Of a stretch of 64,000 nt of DNA, positions 1 through 11,387 are shown one piece after another (within the stretch, counting starts at the first letter, position 1; every line of letters starts with the position of its first letter). The stretch spans positions 43,972,294-44,036,293 of the forward strand of contig NC_079474.1 in the NCBI RefSeq assembly GCF_026230105.1, written 5' to 3'. Source of the DNA: Diorhabda sublineata (lineage: Eukaryota; Arthropoda; Insecta; Coleoptera; Chrysomelidae). Position numbers and translations under genes: made by a program. The notes under the pieces were generated by a model. That model worked only from the letters and a program-made list of their open reading frames with translations, had not been told where the DNA came from and did no database searches.

Positions 1-290
1 CCACTAGAGTCATCTTCTTGGAAATCAGCAAAGCCTTAAACTGTATCTGGCACCATCAACTGGTATTCAATAAGAAAGAACTGGATCTTCCAAAGTATTA
101 ATGAATTTGGGATCAAGCTTAAGAGGATCATATTCGAACTAATATAGATTGAGAAAAACGGAACACCAAAAGTAATTTTCTCTCGGTACACTTATAATAT
201 CTACACAGTTAACATCCCGAAGAAATCACTTAAACTAACAAGGCCAAGCACCTGGGACACGACGAGGAAAAACTATTTTGAGTGAAACAA
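1..290 (+). mobile_element. Jockey-like LINE reverse transcriptase fragment
   Basis: This is a scrap of a non-LTR retrotransposon RT. From about position 3 the frame reads RVIFLEISKALNCIWHHQLV, a degraded form of the RT block that in Jockey-group elements carries the first catalytic aspartate (F-L-D-x-x-x-A-F-D-x-V-W-H). Here the aspartates have become E and N, so the copy is dead. Further on, in another frame, GTPKVIFSRYTYNIYTVNIP resembles the following block (GVPQGSVLSP-LYNIYTADIP). A stop falls near 100 and the 5' side is cut by the window edge. The family is inferred from these two blocks in the right order. Confidence 0.7.
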
Positions 291-904
291 ATATAGAGAA
301 CAATCAGTATAATCTATACAGGAAGATTTATTTGAAAAAAAGGTGAGAGGTCAAGAAAACTTTACTCTTAGGCTGTTCTTAAGTCCAGCTACAAAGGCTT
401 TAGAAATAATATTGACATATTTTATTGACTGCTTCAAAAGGTCACGATTAAAGAAAACATCTACTTCTTTTAGTGGACATTCTCAAAAGAAATGCATTTA
501 TTATATCATAATAATATATATATTATTAAGGTAAGTGTCACGAACATGAACAGATGCTAGACTACTCCTTACTAGCCAGTATGTTTAGGTATATTATATA
601 TAAATATATATATAAATCGATAAAGTTCAATTTAACAATAATTAAATAGATTGTAAAATGTTATGTCTCTATATTTGGACAACTAACTTCATAGTTAAAT
701 GTTTTGATGTTTGGAATTATCTCACTAGAAAAGTTCTTTTGGAGAAATTGATTTAATACAGTTTATTTCATTAATTGGAATTTTTATGATATAGCAAACT
801 AGTGAATGAAATAAAAAGACAATTTAGGGAAAACAAATACTGATCATAGTGAAGATATCAACAGGCACATAACTAATAATCATGAAATTAGACAGTGGTA
901 AATA
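291..904. other. Unassigned A+T-rich stretch
   Basis: I see no gene or repeat here beyond short A/T runs and a small (TA)-rich patch near 590-620. An open frame at 343-534 begins with GTG and looks random. Confidence 0.4.
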
Positions 905-1315
905 GCAAGTATTCTTAAAGCATATAAATTGCATCTTTATAACCTCAAAATCCACCAGAAGTTATTGGAAGATATTGATCGAAGACTGTACTTGGAAACA
1001 AATTATCGATCAACTAGAAACAAACAACGATCTACCAAAAAACATTCCATTTTGTAATGAATCTACGTTTTTTTTTAAATGGTGGAGTAAATTAACAAAA
1101 ATGTTATGGTACCTTCGACGAAAACTTGAATGGACTATGATATTCGGAACTCTTGCAAGGGGAATAACGTCGCAATCAGTTAATTTGCTCTATAGCTTTA
1201 TAGATACTAAAGTCCCGAATTAAGGCATCGTATTTCAACAGGGTTGCGCCTTCCCATTTCGCAAGACTTGCTCGCCCGGGAGATAACCTGATCTTGATCC
1301 GTTAGTCTTTTTTTT
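905..1315 (+). mobile_element. Tc1/mariner-superfamily DDE transposase remnant
   Basis: This is a decayed cut-and-paste transposase. Around 911-990 the frame gives ILKAYKLHLYNLKIHQKLLE, like the end of the helix-turn-helix and linker of insect Tc1/mariner-superfamily transposases. At 985-1075 WKQIIDQLETNNDLPKNIPF followed by CNESTFFF corresponds to the block with the first catalytic D (FTDESTF), here changed to N. Near 1240-1270 APSHFARLA matches the block after the second aspartate, and PDLDPLVFF (about 1287-1312) matches the RSPDLTPLDFF motif before the third acidic residue. Frameshifts and a deletion between blocks show it is nonfunctional. It resembles the families at 7640-8222 and 18686-19820 more than classical mariner. 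Confidence 0.7.
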
Positions 1316-2689
1316 AAAAAGGTAAAAATTAATAAAACTTGATATTTGGCAACTATGTTTACACGATCTATAATAATAGCCATTAAAATGTCATTGTTAC
1401 CTTATAACAATCGACGGTGACTTATACGTTTAAAGAGGGACAACATGTATATATTATTCTTGTACGTAAATAACCGATTGGAATTAGTTGTTATTCCAAA
1501 TTACATACGTTGTGTAATATCTCTACAAATATTATATTTTCTACATTCTTCGAAAATAAACTCATATTTTCAGTTGCTTAACAAATGAAACTCTATCTGA
1601 ACTTTCAAAATTACTCACTCATTGATTCTTTTCACTGTTCCGTATGTACTGTTTTATCTATTCTATTAAGAAAAATACGACTCTGAAGCTACTTCAGATA
1701 ATAAAGATAAAGTGATTTCAAATATTAGTTTAAGGTCTAATACATGATAAGGTTGTTTAAATTGAGTTTATTAGATGTACTAGATATTACTTTTTTCTAA
1801 TGTTCACCTGTGCTCACATGTACTTCAGTCCCTCTCTAAAATTCGAATATTCTAAGGAAATTCTTGAAATTGAGAAATCAGATACCTGATGCTGATTGAT
1901 ACAACTAGCAGGAGCAACTAGCTCAACTTCCAAGAAAAGTTATTAAATACAAACTTAGAAGAAAAGAAAAAAGTTCTGAATCTAATTAAAAATTTGCTAT
2001 TCATTTGAATACCCACTGAACATCAAAGGTTTGGTTTGTTTTTCTAAAGTTTGATCTGTAACATGTCTAACAACACGAACATAAACATGTTTGATTGCTT
2101 TGCTTTTGTCATTTGTTATCGCATTTCTGTCTCCCTACCCGATGGTCTATTGAAACGTTAATTTTGGTATTTGTCGCTATCCTATTTCTACTTACCGTTG
2201 CTTGTATGTACAAAAATTTATCAAAGCTCTTTAGATGAAAATGCTATACCAACAATCGCTAGTTACATCGCGTTATTTGTATAAATAAAAAAATTTGAAT
2301 CTGAATGTTGTAGATTCAGATCCCCAAATAACAATTGTTGTAATAACATCAATAATAATAAGATTCAAAAGGTAGAACATTAACGATAACGAAAACAATA
2401 TTAATGTTAAGTTGAAGATGGAATTAAACTCGTTAATCACAAAAACTAGTACTAATCTGCTTCTACCAAATTTTTGATTAATATATTATTCTCTTGGTTT
2501 TGTTGATAAAATAAATTATCATTTAAGATGTCTATTCAGTATTTATCAAAATTAAAGAACTTTATATTATTTATTATTAGCTATATTCAAAAGCACTCAT
2601 ATAGAGGGCAATCTTTTCACATTTGCTCATTATTTTTGGATACACCAAATCACACTTAACAGTCTGTTAATGTCATTACACCCCCAGCC
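1316..2689. other. Unassigned A+T-rich stretch
   Basis: I see no recognisable coding block or repeat structure in this stretch. Confidence 0.4.
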
Positions 2690-2965
2690 TTTTGCAATAT
2701 TATCAATAAAAATCTATTAGCACTCCAAATTCATGACAATATCTTTCTAATTGTCAAATAGCATTGGAATAAACTAATAGCATGAAATTCGCTAATAAAA
2801 AGAAGTCAGATGGTGATAGATCCGGTTATAAGTAAGGATAGAATCCTCTCTAGAAGCTGAAAGCTGGATCAGACTAAACCCATAGTGCGTTGTCATTATG
2901 CAACACCCAGTTGAGGTTCCACATAATTATACTTTTACCTTAATGAATTGGGAGCAAGTTGGTTA
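2690..2965 (-). mobile_element. mariner transposase C-terminal remnant
   Basis: Read on the minus strand, this is the distal part of a mariner (DD34D) transposase. WVLHNDNAL near 2880-2915 corresponds to the H-x-D-N-A block holding the second catalytic aspartate. DLSPSDFFLLANFM at about 2782-2823 corresponds to the YSPDLAPSDFFLF motif holding the third aspartate. Stops interrupt the frame between these blocks and no N-terminal half is visible. The strict order and spacing of the two motifs make the family assignment strong; activity is excluded. Confidence 0.8.
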
Positions 2966-3689
2966 AATATTTTATACTAAAATTTCAATTTCAATTCAAG
3001 AAAATTAATTGTTCTATTATTATGAATGATACGTTCTTTAAACTATTCGGTACAACATACAATTGTTGCAACTTGGAACGAAAAGAATTGGGATAAATCC
3101 TTCAAACAGCATTTTTAAATCATCAAATTCGGGTTGAATTCAATGTCCACGTGAATTTCGATAATTTTTAATTTAGTAGAATTTTTATTTCGTATCATAA
3201 AAGCCCCCCTCGACCATCACTCACAATCAAACCTATTCCCCGAACATTAATAATTCATTGATGTGCATTCCCTAAATAAAATCTGATGGGAAGGGGAATG
3301 ACCTTCCAAGTTTATCCACCCTCAATATTTGCGCCAGAGAGGTAACTGAGGATATATAGAATAGGGTTTGAAAGAAAAATACCCCTTCAAAAACTACCCT
3401 TCAAGTACCGACAAGTTGATACGTTTAATAATTCAAGGAGCTTCCTCCCTACCTTTAAATCGTTAATCCTTGATGAAAGGATATTTATTGATGTTATCAA
3501 TGTTAATGCTCCTACTGATAGAAAGAGTTTGTTCTGATGCTGGTAGGCACAAAGATGTGAATCGGTTACATCGAACTCCAATCTCCATACTAATATCTGT
3601 GAATTGCTGCTAACCTCAGATTCAGCTGATTCCTTTGACATGAGTAGAATTATTTTCAGTTTGTAACAGACTGTTCCTATCTTTTCTGT
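2966..3689. other. Unassigned stretch upstream of a LINE tail
   Basis: This may include badly decayed LINE sequence leading into the RT tail at 3690. I could not read any conserved block. Confidence 0.3.
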
Positions 3690-4190
3690 TGTGCGCTCTT
3701 TAACAGTCTATTATGCCCTTATTGAGTCGCATCTCCGATATGCCCTTCCCTTCTGGGGTACGAGTGGTGCGACTCAATTTGAACGAATCTTCAAACTACA
3801 AAAGAGAGCTGTTAGATATTTACTCAGTGCAAAGAATTCTTTAAAAGATTAAAAATTCTGCCTTTTCCTTCCTTACTCATTTTTGAATCCGTTTGTTTAA
3901 TTCGAAAGCACGCTTCTCCAAGTTCAGAAAGGACGTTGCACGACAATCCACGTTCAGAATTAGTTAAGGGCTCAATATTTTACAATGCAAAAAAATGCAC
4001 AATCAATTGCCAATTGAAATCAAAACGATAGTATCTTTTCTTGCATTCCGCAATAATTTGAGAGCATATCTACTGGAAAGTGCCCTCTACTCCGCAAACG
4101 ACTTGTATTCTAATAATAATATTTAATTCCGAACATGCTGCAGACTGGTTGAATTTTAATACTAATTATTACCTATTAGTTTTGTCTATT
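3690..4190 (+). mobile_element. LINE reverse transcriptase C-terminal remnant
   Basis: This is the C-terminal end of a non-LTR retrotransposon ORF2. From 3706 the frame reads VYYALIESHLRYALPFWGTS, then FERIFKLQKRAVRYLLSAKN. This is the typical thumb region after the RT core (YYALFHSHLRYGI-FWG, then RVFRLQKKALRYL) of Jockey/CR1-group insect LINEs. A stop follows near 3850, but the continuation in other frames (LPFPSLLIF, SPSSERTLH-like) keeps the family pattern. The tail around 4080-4140 resembles the last residues of such proteins. Sequence to about 4345 may be its 3' UTR. Confidence 0.75.
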
Positions 4191-4639
4191 ATTTTGTTAT
4201 TAATTGTGGTTTTCTTCTGTATATTAAAATTTTATTTTGTTTTTCAGTTTTTACAACTTTTGTCTACAAATTGCATAAATTTTTTGACAATAACGCATTT
4301 CCCTCTTTCTCTCTCTCTCAAAACCATTGAAAATTTGATGGTTTGAGTGGAATAGTTATGGTGATATTCGGTGTCCTGTACCATTGTTTTTAATTTTTGA
4401 AATATTTAGTCGCAATATATTTTCAATTATATTTACAGAGTGAATTCATATGCAAAAAATTTTGATGAAATATGTGCATATATATATATACATTTTGAAA
4501 TGTCGAAATGTCCTAACTATAAACACACATTTTGTGTATTTTTAATTTAAAAGAATACGATTTCTTTACTTTCATTTAGAAAGCTGCATATACATACATA
4601 TGGGGAATTTGTGCATTATTGTAATAAAACTCAAAAAAT
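4191..4639. other. Probable LINE 3' flank, otherwise unassigned
   Basis: A pyrimidine-rich (TCTC)n run lies near 4305-4320. The open frame 4080-4346 is hydrophobic by composition only. Confidence 0.35.
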
Positions 4640-5035
4640 TGTGTTTTTCTAAGTTGTCTCTGCGGAAATTATATTCAAAAATTCCTCGAGTGTTTTGAGG
4701 CCGTTGTTTTTTTCTAAAATGGTTAAATATTTTTCAATCATTAACTTACCAATTTTATTTGAAAGACATTTTTTGTTTTTCTAAATTGCTGAGTGCATTT
4801 TGATAAACATTACTTAATTTGCTAATGAATCTTTTGTTACAATGTGCCTTTACAATAACAGTACTGTCTTCCCCATTAGTCTCTTAAATCATTTCCTTAA
4901 TAGCATTGAAATGTTTAACATAAAAGCCGCTTTCAACCAAATTCCCTACCTAGTCAACACTTGAAGTTGTTGCTCAGCTTTAACCATGTAAAGGGCGGTA
5001 TCAGACACAAAATGAGTAAAATTCTTTTAATTGAC
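4640..5035 (-). mobile_element. hAT-superfamily transposase remnant
   Basis: This is minus-strand coding debris of a hAT transposase. DTALYMVKAEQQLQVLTR (about 4950-5011) resembles the D-A-x-Y-M-V-K-A block and the VLTRWGTWL block brought together by a deletion. The next blocks continue in a shifted frame: HFNAIKEMI near 4888-4914, then ETNGEDSTVIVKA, matching the pattern of an AAFYYAEHF-IK helix followed by an acidic linker. At least one frameshift and several stops are present, and no terminal repeats were recognised. The match rests on the order of blocks remembered for insect hAT proteins, so the superfamily is likely but the subfamily is not known. Confidence 0.6.
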
Positions 5036-6199
5036 TACTTAGAATATTCTACCCGGTCATTTCGACACAAATTCTTTCAAATATGCATTTATTTGCACGA
5101 TGCTTAGAAATGTTCAATGACAAAAAGCCCAAATATACAGTTAACATAGAATCCGCTCAGAATCAGTGCACGGTATTGGCGTGATTCTAAATGTACTATT
5201 TTTGTTTATTCAATTCTCGAATATTGATACAATGTTATATTTCAAAATATTATTAGAAAAGTAATTTGGTATACAAATATATATGAAATATTCTTCGTCT
5301 GGAAAAAGCATTCATAATATAAACTATATAATTTGGATACAATCAGTTTCCATTATTCAAAGTATGTTTATTTAAATACGAACACAAACTTTGTGAGAAG
5401 CTTTGTATCGGTTAATGATGATAATTACTAAAATCAGCTTCGTATTCTTGGAGGATCGGAAACCATCGAAGGTCTGCGACTATATTTTAATATGGAAAAG
5501 GAAATTAGGAAATATAGATCTAATAACCAACAGATCTAGGAATAAATTATGGAAATCAATATTTTTTCACTTCCCGAATTTATCTCGTAAATCCAAAATC
5601 TACTTCTGAATCTTCCTTCTTCTTTTGCTTCAGCACACACTTCAGTAGGCGCTTTGTTTAAAAAATTAAACAGATTATATGGATGAAGGACCTTTTAAAT
5701 TGTTTCTTAAGGAATACTATATCACACTTTTTTCTAAATACGTTTACATAATCGAAAGTTTATATTTCACTTTCCTAAATTTTTAATCGATCACCTCTAG
5801 GGTAATTTACGTTTAAGGAATTATAAAATGAATTTAAAATCTGATCATATCCCTTCCGAGTTGTCCGCCGACGCTGGTTCTTGTAGGCGAACCCCAAATA
5901 AATGTTTCTCAGTATTAAATCCTTTAGGGATGCAGGTCGCGACACCGTTTAAACATCTCAAAGGAACTGAGCGAGTTAGCTTTACGGCCTTGTTATTAGT
6001 GATAATGACGCTAATGCCCTCTGTATAAAACTTTAACTATTATCATTAAATACTAATCATTGGATAGTAACAGATTTGAAATTATTTTTATTTATATGTT
6101 GTTATTTGTATAATAAAATTAAGGTAGTAGCTTATTATTACTAATTATTATTATTAATCGATTGACGAGTTTATGCAAATTTGAGCGTCAGATTATTTA
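5036..6199. other. Unassigned stretch with one ATG-started small ORF
   Basis: The only notable item is an ATG-started 66-codon frame at 5828-6028, MNLKSDHIPSELSADAGSCR onward. It has higher G+C than its surroundings and a serine/threonine-rich, non-repetitive composition. I do not recognise it. It could be a degraded TE segment on either strand or chance. The rest shows nothing. Confidence 0.3.
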
Positions 6200-6204
6200 G
6201 GTTT

Positions 6205-6701
6205 TAGTGTTAATTCTCCATTTTCTTTACACTTTTTCGCCCTCTATTATTTCATTCATTGGTGATTTTGTTTTTCCTTATTTTTCTTCTTCCTGTGCTA
6301 CTTGTTCTAGCCAAGTTTTCCTCGGTCTTCCTCTAATTCTTCTTTTTGCTTCTCTTATTAGGCTTTGTGGTACTTCTTACTCTGTTCGCTATCTCTATAT
6401 ATATATTTTCATATTCTACGAAGATGACTTCCAGATACTCGATTAATATCACCCTACATATTCTTTGTCTTTTCGTTATTAGATGTTCCTTTTTGTGGTT
6501 TACTATCTTCATTATACAATTTTCTATATTCACTCTCACCCTCAGGTCTTCTACTGTCTTTAATTATGTTTATACATTTTGGTTGATGTATTCATGTCGT
6601 CTGCATATACCAAATCGTTTATTTTCACCCTTTCTAGGCTTCTGTAGCCAGTCTATTATTGTCTTCAGTTTATGGTTACCTTTTGTTTTAATCATCTACG
6701 C
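6205..6701 (-). mobile_element. RTE-like LINE, RT catalytic core and C-terminus (3' part)
   Basis: This is the distal part of a minus-strand non-LTR retrotransposon. LERVKINDLVYADDMNTSTK (about 6582-6640) contains the YADD catalytic box of reverse transcriptase. Further along, RRIRGRPRKTWLEQVAQEEE (about 6285-6335) is the basic C-terminal signature common in RTE-group ORF2 proteins (RGRPRKTWLE). Stops and frameshifts separate the blocks. The copy is interrupted on its 5' side at 6702 by a hAT fragment and resumes at about 7400, so the two pieces belong to one insertion. Confidence 0.75.
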
Positions 6702-7375
6702 CAGAGGAGTCAAACTCAATTTTACAGAGTTCCATATATTAAATTTTAAATTCGTAGGTGAGCCAGATTGAAAATAACAAAAATGAATTGAATTATTATA
6801 ACATTTTATTTATTAAATTATATAAGTATATAATATACGGTTGTAAAAATCATATTAAAGTTATAAAAGATGGTAGGTAATTATGTTGAGCTCGAGGATC
6901 CAGATACCTGACTTTTCTTGTTTTTGACAAGCTCATTGATATCAGATATCATATTCGTTTTAGTTATTTTTAGAATTGATATACGCAAGTCTTGTGCGAT
7001 GTTTGTTCTTATTTATTTTTATTACGGAAAACATCTGCTCACATTAATAAGTGCTATCAAACATGTAGAGAATGCGTGCTGCATGTTTTTTTTTAATTCC
7101 GGGTAATTATCCAAACTCTTGAAATATTGTGTATAAAATGTAGGAGCGTTAATCTCAATCTCAATATTTCTTTCAAAATACTGTGCGATTGAAGATCTAT
7201 CAAGTCCATTTGCAAATGAACTTGCCTGTGAAGCTTCAAAATAGAATTGATTGTTGAAAAAGTCTTTAAAACGATTGTTGAATTCCGTAATCAAATTTTG
7301 CATCCAATTTTTTTTTTTTTGGTTCACTGTGCCAAATAATTTTAAATAAGTTAAATGGTCCAAAGATTGAATTTT
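6702..7375 (-). mobile_element. hAT fragment with 3' terminal inverted repeat, inserted in a LINE
   Basis: The minus-strand ORF 7363-7022 reads ...NNRFKDFFNNQFYFEASQAS... SLDNYPELKKNMQHAFSTCL, the C-terminal dimerisation region of GTF2IRD2/ZBED-like hAT transposases (YPxLKKNALxxxSxFG...). Beyond it, in frame after one stop, TKTNMISDINELVKNKKSQV resembles the usual last residues. The element ends at 6702 with CAGAGGAGTCAAACTC, a hAT-type terminal repeat (CAGxGGxxTCAAA). A degenerate counterpart (tgaattttgattcttctttc) lies at about 7366-7385. Most of the transposase is missing. A clear 8-bp target duplication was not found, probably through decay. Confidence 0.75.
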
Positions 7376-7399
7376 GATTCTTCTTTCTGCGACACATTG

Positions 7400-7620
7400 C
7401 GATCGCGATCTTTGACATGACAGATCTAAGCCATGACTAGTATAAACAGGAGTGGACTAAGTCTCTTTTCCTTCCTAAACATTTTCGATGTTTTCACGTC
7501 TATATGAACCTTCTCTTTTTGCTTTGCTTTCTCTTTTCTTTCTTTTTTCTATATATTTTTCTGTCTATAGAGCCGAATGGTTTTCTCAAATCGATAAACA
7601 TAATATGTAACTCTCTTTAC
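7400..7620 (-). mobile_element. RTE-like LINE, RT N-terminal blocks (5' part)
   Basis: This is the upstream piece of the LINE split by the hAT at 6702-7375. MFIDLRKPFGSIDRK (about 7559-7603) is the RT block with the first catalytic aspartate (F-x-D-L-x-K-A-F-D-S-V-D-R-x-x). EKRLSPLLFILVM (about 7433-7470) is the QGDxLSPLLFNLVM block. The next expected block, YADD, lies across the hAT at about 6600, so the pieces are colinear. On the other side the LINE is cut sharply by transposase sequence near 7630-7640. Confidence 0.75.
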
Positions 7621-7639
7621 CGAAAATAAGCATATTGCC

Positions 7640-8222
7640 ACCGCACCAAACAGTTATTCTTTGTGGATGAAGGGGGTTTTTATTGAGCACATGTGGATTT
7701 GCACTCGCCCAATACCGCATATTTTGTTTATTGACAAATCCATTGAGCCAGAAATGAGCTTCGTCACTGAAGATGATTTTGCAATGAAATTGATCATCTT
7801 GGCGCCTCTCTTACAGAGTCGAATCGGAGAACGTACGTCGCTTCGAATGGTCCGTCGGTTTCAATTCTTGAGTGAGCCTCATCTTGTAGGGGTGTAAAGT
7901 AAGATCCTTACGCAAACTTCGCCATTAAGTGGTCTTGGAGATACCCAACTCTTGAGAGCGCCGTCATTTACTACGGACGTTTCAACGGCAGCGATATTTT
8001 CGACAGTTCGACCAACCCGTAGTCTCACTGACACGGCAACATCACACAACGAATATGCAGACTCAATCTTTTCCACTAAACTGGTTACTGCCTGTCTACT
8101 AGGTCGTTAATTACGACCGAAAATCGGAGTTAACTCACTTAAAGTAGTGGCCACCGACTTTCTTTTTTTCTGTAGTAAATTTTTTAGATTTTCAGACGTT
8201 GTTCGTTCGTGTACTTCACCAT
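7640..8222 (-). mobile_element. Tc1/mariner-superfamily transposase, N-terminal part
   Basis: This is a fairly well preserved but truncated DDE transposase. An ATG at 8222-8220 opens MVKYTNEQRLKI, the conserved start of a widespread insect family. SLVEKIESAYSLCDVAVSVR and GRTVENIAAVETSVV (8076-7960) fill the helix-turn-helix region. KIIFSDEAHFWLNGFVNKQN (about 7720-7790), with the first catalytic D in SDEAHF, is followed by MRYWASANPHVLNKNPLHPQ and RITVWCGG near 7640. The second and third catalytic positions are gone. It ends inside the coding region, directly against LINE sequence, so it is a truncated or recombined copy. A few stops and frameshifts are present. Confidence 0.85.
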
Positions 8223-8274
8223 GATGAAGATGCTATGTCTATTAAAGAAACGGACAGTGACAGTTCGATATTAA

Positions 8275-8905
8275 GTGAAAAGGTGTGTTCACAAAATAAA
8301 TTTTATTTATATTTACTTGGGAGTAACAGTTAATAACCATAATGAACGAGGGGAGGAAATTACACAGAGGATCCAAGCAGGCTACCGAGCATATCATACA
8401 TTTTCGGCTTCTAATGATGTGCAAATCAGTAGATATACTAAAATGACAATCTACGCAACAGCAATAAGGCCAACTTATGGAGGAGAAACAACGAATCTAA
8501 CAAAAGCTGATGAAGAAAAGCTTCGAGAGAAAAATAATAATAAGAATATATGGGCCAAACAAATTAAGTGACGGACAATGTAGAATATTAATGAACGCTG
8601 AAATTAGAGAAATCTTAAATGAAGAGACTATCACCAGATATATAAAATCACGGCGAATACGATGGCTAGGACACGTAAAACAGATGAAAAATAACAGAAT
8701 GGAAACCCTTCGGAAACCGGCCCTCAGAAAGACCAAGTAACAAGTGATCTTAACCAAATGGGAGTTCGTGGCCACTACATGAATTGAATTTTAGTTTAAA
8801 AAAGAAAATGGCTAGAACGTAGATTGACTTACCACAATAAATAAGTCAAAGAGTTCTTGATTGAGCGGTTACTATTCCTATTAGAATGTATAACCGAATA
8901 TATAT
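8275..8905 (+). mobile_element. RTE-like LINE C-terminus, copy A
   Basis: This is the C-terminal region of an endonuclease-RT protein. Frame 1 reads YLGVTVNNHNERGEEITQRI (8311-8370), then AGYRAYHTF and YTKMTIYATAIRPTYGGETT. After a frameshift near 8520 it continues IIIRIYGPNKLSDGQCRILM, NAEIREILNEETITRYIKSR and RIRWLGHVKQMKNNRMETL (to about 8710). This is the standard order of the RTE-group tail: FKYLG, IRP-YG-ET, IRWLGHV-RM. Sequence to about 8905 is shared with the copy at 62180-62745, which marks it as 3' UTR. The 5' part is absent. Confidence 0.88.
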
Positions 8906-10908
8906 TGGTTCTTGAATAAAAATAATATGATACGGTTGATCGTAACCAAGAGTCAATACGTCGCGTTCTAAACGGTCTTTCATAAATCCATTTTTCGATT
9001 GTTTTTGTTTTCCTCTTTCAATTTCTTAAATGAATTGATCAATGTGAGTATTTCTTCTTATTTTATCCTGTAAAATAACCACCTCGGCATTTAAATGTCT
9101 GAGACGTAGAAATGCGATGCTTGCACATTCAAATAATTCAATAGAAATACATTGAATATGGGATTAAAATGGTGATTACTCAATATTCCTCAGTTCTATA
9201 TGATAAATTATATATCTGGGTCCAATTGATGTTCATTATCTATTATTTTGTTGGTTTTGAAAACCTAGAGGGTTCCGATGACTATAGTATCAAGCTTTTG
9301 TTATTGTTATTTCTGCCAGAAACCTTTTTTACTATTGTAAATAGCATTTTTATCTAATATGATATCAAATTGTCTGATAACTGATCGCTCCTTTTGTATC
9401 AATCAGTTCTAGTATATTTAAAAAAAATTCACAAGCTGATTTTTCCGATATTTCAGTGCAACATTGGCAAATCTGCTGTGGTAGATGAAGTTTATAACGT
9501 TTAAGATAAAATTTTTAATGTTTCTTGTCAGAACTTTTATTTCTATTGCTTAGCAACTGTTTATTATTTCTCAAACTACATCTTGTGAAACTATAGCAAT
9601 ACACAAGGTTAAACCTTCTTGTTTTCAGAATCTGAGGGATTTGTGAAGATATGAAAAAGTCTCTCAAGGGTTTTTACAACAATTTTCAAAACTTTAACTT
9701 ATTATAAATTTCCGAATCCGAGTGGATTTCATATCCATTATTTTTAAGTACACCATTGAAAGTGAAAATAGAACCTTGCTTTAATATCAAATCTAGTAGC
9801 AACTAGGCACTGTAGAGGCGAAATAATTTATAAATGGTTAGCTTAAATATATATTCAAAGAGAAATTTCAAAATAATAAAAATACATTCAGTCTGTGAGA
9901 GGACCTTTTCCAAGAAAGTGTCTACTTACATTCAGAACCTTCTTTGCATATCAAACAACTTTGAAACATCGATACTTATTGCGCATTGAAATTCAATTTG
10001 AATAAGATGAGTTTTTTCCTTGAAAGTGGAACAAGAATTTATTCTCTTTTGAAAAAAAAAAAAGAAAAAGAAACTGACAGGTTGGTGATATTAAAATGAT
10101 TTCAGAACTTCTAGGAGATACGTGCAAATTTTCTTTTGAATTATTTTCAATATTATAAGAAGATATGAAAAAGAAATGAGTTTCCCTAAGGGAATATATT
10201 CGGAAATAAAAAAATAAAGCAATGGGAAAAGCTAGGTAATTGTTCAAGATATAAGATATGCAAAAATTATAAAAATAAAATCACGTATAGTACTTTCATG
10301 AATATTTTCGTACTAAGGATACTTGAAAATATAAAAAGATAGCAACTACAAAGTATTTATAGAGCTGGGTAATTGATGATAAAATTCGTGCTCATCATCA
10401 GAGAAGGTATTAATATTTCGAACTTGTCCCATTTCTCAAAAAAGAAAATTCTGATTACAAATTCAAAAAAGGATTTATTTGCATATCGAGTAGGCTCTGT
10501 ATTTTTCTACCTTGGTTAATAATTCTACATCAACAAAACTCTATGTTACATTTACAAGTCAGTAATGAAAAAACGTCTTTATTGACCAATAATAACATGT
10601 CTAATAATGTCCTCATAAGTACGAACTACATGGACAACTAACATTAATTGCTGAAAACAATTATATATATTCAAATCATATATGTATTCAAGTTGTGAAT
10701 CGAGTTATTACCAAAGTTTTATTCCTTTCTTCATTGATTTCTTAGGAAAAAACTGCTTCACACTTGAACAGCAATTGACAAACATCGGGATTTTTTGGAT
10801 CTGCGTAATACATTTTTGATAAAATCAAAATACAACGATCTTTTCGAATAGCCTTTTTATTATCAATATTTATTAGACAACCATTAATGATAAAATTGTG
10901 GTATTCGG
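8906..10908. other. Unassigned A+T-rich stretch
   Basis: I see no coding block here. An A-rich run sits near 10050. Open frames at 9169-9357 and 9993-10247 look random. Confidence 0.4.
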
Positions 10909-11387
10909 TTATAACACATCATCAGGATACATCAGGATATACCGAAGGATCAGCATAATCTCAGGTGCTTCAGTTTTCTTTATATTTTTGTTCATGACAA
11001 GAAGGCGTTTGTTGGTGAAATCAGCAATATGAGCAATCAAACTTAGAGGAAATATCTTCAAAAATATGTCTAATTCAGTTGCAGATGTGTCTAAATTCAG
11101 AAGAAGTGAACTCTTAATCTCAATAGAAATTTTGGATTGAAAATGGTTGTAGGTGGCCTTCACACAATACATTTTGGATCTGGGGAGTAGGTGGTTGTTT
11201 TGTTTTTTTGTTCACCTTTTCTTTTTGCGATCTCTTCTGATTCCGAATCATTCCTCCCTCCTACTATCATCTTATGCATTATCTCATCCCCTGGAGGATA
11301 ATAATCACTATCCTCATCAGAATAATGGAAAGGATCTTCCTCCGATTCCTCTGATAAATCACTAATATCATTAGCAATCTCTGCCAC
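10909..11387 (-). mobile_element. piggyBac-like transposase N-terminal remnant
   Basis: The minus-strand frame 11387-11160 gives an acidic, serine-rich N-terminus (AEIANDISDLSEESEEDPFH, then YSDEDSDYYPPGDE) typical of piggyBac/PGBD transposases. The overlapping frame 11172-10909 continues LDIFLKIFPLSLIAHIADFT and NKRLLVMNK, matching the block just downstream in that family (LDxFLxFFPxxLxxxIxxxTN). EAPEIMLILRYILMY matches the next helix. The frame change near 11165 could be a frameshift or lost intron. The catalytic DDD core, C-terminal ring-type domain and TTAA-flanked ends were not found. The open start codon is GTG, so the true start is unknown. Confidence 0.65.

Noticed and set aside
6346..6771. 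141-codon hydrophobic plus-strand frame
   Set aside because: It is the antisense shadow of the minus-strand LINE carrying the YADD box.
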